Assembly: GCA_030706285.1 (NCBI GenBank)
Contig: JAUZOU010000098.1
Coordinates: forward strand, 1 to 9,136
Direction of reading: 5' to 3'
Source of the DNA: Bacteroidota bacterium
GTDB taxonomy: Bacteria; Bacteroidota; Bacteroidia; Bacteroidales; UBA1402
DNA: 9,136 bases
In this document: positions 7,908 to 9,136 of the stretch, piece after piece
How positions within the stretch are numbered: the first letter of the stretch is position 1
How the letters are laid out: each line of letters begins with the position of its first letter
Position numbers and translations under genes: made by a program
The notes under the pieces: model-generated
The model's database searches: none
What the model saw: only the letters and a program-made list of their open reading frames with translations
Told to the model about the DNA's origin: nothing

Positions 7908-9136
7908 TTAAAATGTACGTTCAGCCATGCGCTTGTAGCCTTCGTAACGCCATTGAGCGTTCTTCTGGGTTACTTCATAGAGCGCTTCGGCTTCTTGAGG
8001 AGCCACTTTCTTCAGCGAGTTGTAACGAACCTCACCAAGGAGGAAGTCTTTAAACTTCGTCCAGTCAGGTTCTTTGCTGTCAAGCTGCATCGGGTTCTTG
8101 CCTTCCGTTTCCAGATCCGGGTTGAACCGGTACAGATGCCAGTAACCGCATTCGACGGCACGGGACTCTTCAGCCTGGGACTTGCCCATTCCGATTTTCA
8201 AACCGTGGTTGATACAAGGTGCATAGGCAATGATCAGAGATGGTCCTTCATAAGCCTCAGCTTCACGGATGGCTTTCAGGGTCTGAGCTTGGTTGGCGCC
8301 CATCGCAATTTGAGCCACATAGACATAACCATACGTAGCAGCGATCATGCCGAGGTCTTTTTTGCGGACACGTTTACCAGAGGCAGCAAACTGAGCAACA
8401 GCAGCCACAGGCGTTGATTTGGAAGACTGACCGCCGGTATTGGAATAAACTTCCGTATCGACTACCAGCACATTGACATTTCTGCCGGATGCCAGTACGT
8501 GGTCAAGACCACCGAAACCGATATCGTAACCCCAACCGTCACCACCGATAATCCATTGAGATTTCTTAATGATGAATTTGGTCAACGGACTGATCTCTTT
8601 GCAGATATCGCAATCGCAGGCATTGACAAGCGGAGTGATCTTTGCTTCGAGTTCAACCGTTTTAGCGGTATTATTCTTGTTTTCAATCCATTCCGTAAAA
8701 TAGCCTTTCAGCTCATCGCTGCAGCAATCGGAGGCAAGACCTTTGTTAAAGAGATCTGTCAACCGGTCACGCATGGTGTCGACAGCCAGAGACATACCCA
8801 TACCGAATTCGGCATTGTCTTCGAACAATGAGTTGGCCCAGGCAGTACCACGGCCTTGTTCATTCTTGGTGTAAGGCATGGAAGGGGCAGAACCGGAATA
8901 GATGGAAGTACAGCCTGTTGCATTGGATACCATCTGACGGTCACCGAACAATTGAGAGATCAATTTCAGGTACGGTGTCTCACCACAACCGGAGCAGGCG
9001 CCGGAGAACTCAAACAACGGAGTGGCGAACTGTGAGTTCTTCACATTAGCCTGAATATCTACCAGACTTTGTTTGGTCTTCACATTGGCCACCGAAAAAT
9101 CCCAGTTGGCTTGTTCGGCCAGCTGTGTTTCGGTCT
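7908..9136 (-). CDS. nifJ: Pyruvate:ferredoxin (flavodoxin) oxidoreductase, C-terminal part, cut by right window edge
   Basis: The frame is open through the right edge and ends at TAA 7908-7910; 408 codons are visible of a protein that is usually about 1180 residues. It oxidatively decarboxylates pyruvate to acetyl-CoA and CO2, passing electrons to ferredoxin or flavodoxin in the cytoplasm of anaerobes. The visible part is the thiamine diphosphate-binding region: GACSGCGETPY, with cysteines 47 and 50 of the fragment, C75 in NATGC and C307 in APCINHG, which are the four expected ligands of the 4Fe-4S cluster nearest the cofactor; GGDGWGYDIG (about 197-206) and the SNTGGQSSKSTP stretch (231-242) form the Mg/thiamine diphosphate site. 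A possible GTG codon at 9092 is not the start, because the family sequence continues upstream (TETQLAEQANWDFS). The gene is separated from the pectin genes by its own terminator and the next promoter, so it is probably an unrelated housekeeping neighbour. Confidence 0.95.
   Translation of the reverse strand, partial: TETQLAEQANWDFSVANVKTKQSLVDIQANVKNSQFATPLFEFSGACSGCGETPYLKLISQLFGDRQMVSNATGCTSIYSGSAPSMPYTKNEQGRGTAWANSLFEDNAEFGMGMSLAVDTMRDRLTDLFNKGLASDCCSDELKGYFTEWIENKNNTAKTVELEAKITPLVNACDCDICKEISPLTKFIIKKSQWIIGGDGWGYDIGFGGLDHVLASGRNVNVLVVDTEVYSNTGGQSSKSTPVAAVAQFAASGKRVRKKDLGMIAATYGYVYVAQIAMGANQAQTLKAIREAEAYEGPSLIIAYAPCINHGLKIGMGKSQAEESRAVECGYWHLYRFNPDLETEGKNPMQLDSKEPDWTKFKDFLLGEVRYNSLKKVAPQEAEALYEVTQKNAQWRYEGYKRMAERTF

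Noticed and set aside
9090..9092. GTG as the start of the oxidoreductase gene
   Set aside because: The in-frame sequence upstream continues the family protein to the window edge, and the visible part is only the C-terminal third of a protein of about 1180 residues.

Overview
The window looks like a Bacteroidales chromosome (Bacteroides/Parabacteroides-type gut or anaerobic bacterium). Three things point there: two giant one-protein 'hybrid two-component system' (HTCS) regulators with Reg_prop beta-propeller sensors, a sugar-degrading enzyme placed between them, and a textbook Bacteroidetes -33/-7 promoter (TTTG-N19-TAnnTTTG). No species can be named from the sequence alone. All four genes lie on the minus strand, so the biological order runs from right to left.

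Right edge (7908-9136): the 3' third of a pyruvate:ferredoxin oxidoreductase gene (nifJ type), a housekeeping enzyme of anaerobic metabolism. It ends with a strong intrinsic terminator (7855-7886). The AT-rich spacer to the next gene (7640-7907, 268 bp) holds this terminator and, near its left end, the promoter of the first regulator. I see no RNA gene or short ORF of merit in it.

Centre (3149-7639): a complete HTCS of 1496 residues: signal peptide, about 14 propeller blades, Y_Y_Y domain, one membrane span, histidine kinase, receiver and AraC-type DNA-binding domain. The promoter position shows that translation should start at the ATG at 7639, not at an in-frame TTG 30 bases upstream. A weak hairpin plus T-tract follows its stop codon.

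Left (2081-3028): a complete exported pectin methylesterase of family CE8 with all catalytic residues. It is followed after 24 bases by a second HTCS (start at 2056) whose frame stays open through the left edge. Only its periplasmic sensor half (685 residues) is in the window, and it is a clear paralogue of the first HTCS.

Together, the three left genes look like the regulatory edge of a pectin utilisation locus: two related periplasmic sensors bracket an enzyme that removes methyl esters from homogalacturonan. The transporter pair (SusC/SusD), lyases and glycosidases that would complete such a locus are not in the window and would most likely lie beyond the left edge. I found no evidence of a wholly new system. 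The notable points are the duplicated sensor pair around one enzyme, the enzyme-regulator operon, and the well-defined promoter that corrects a gene start.
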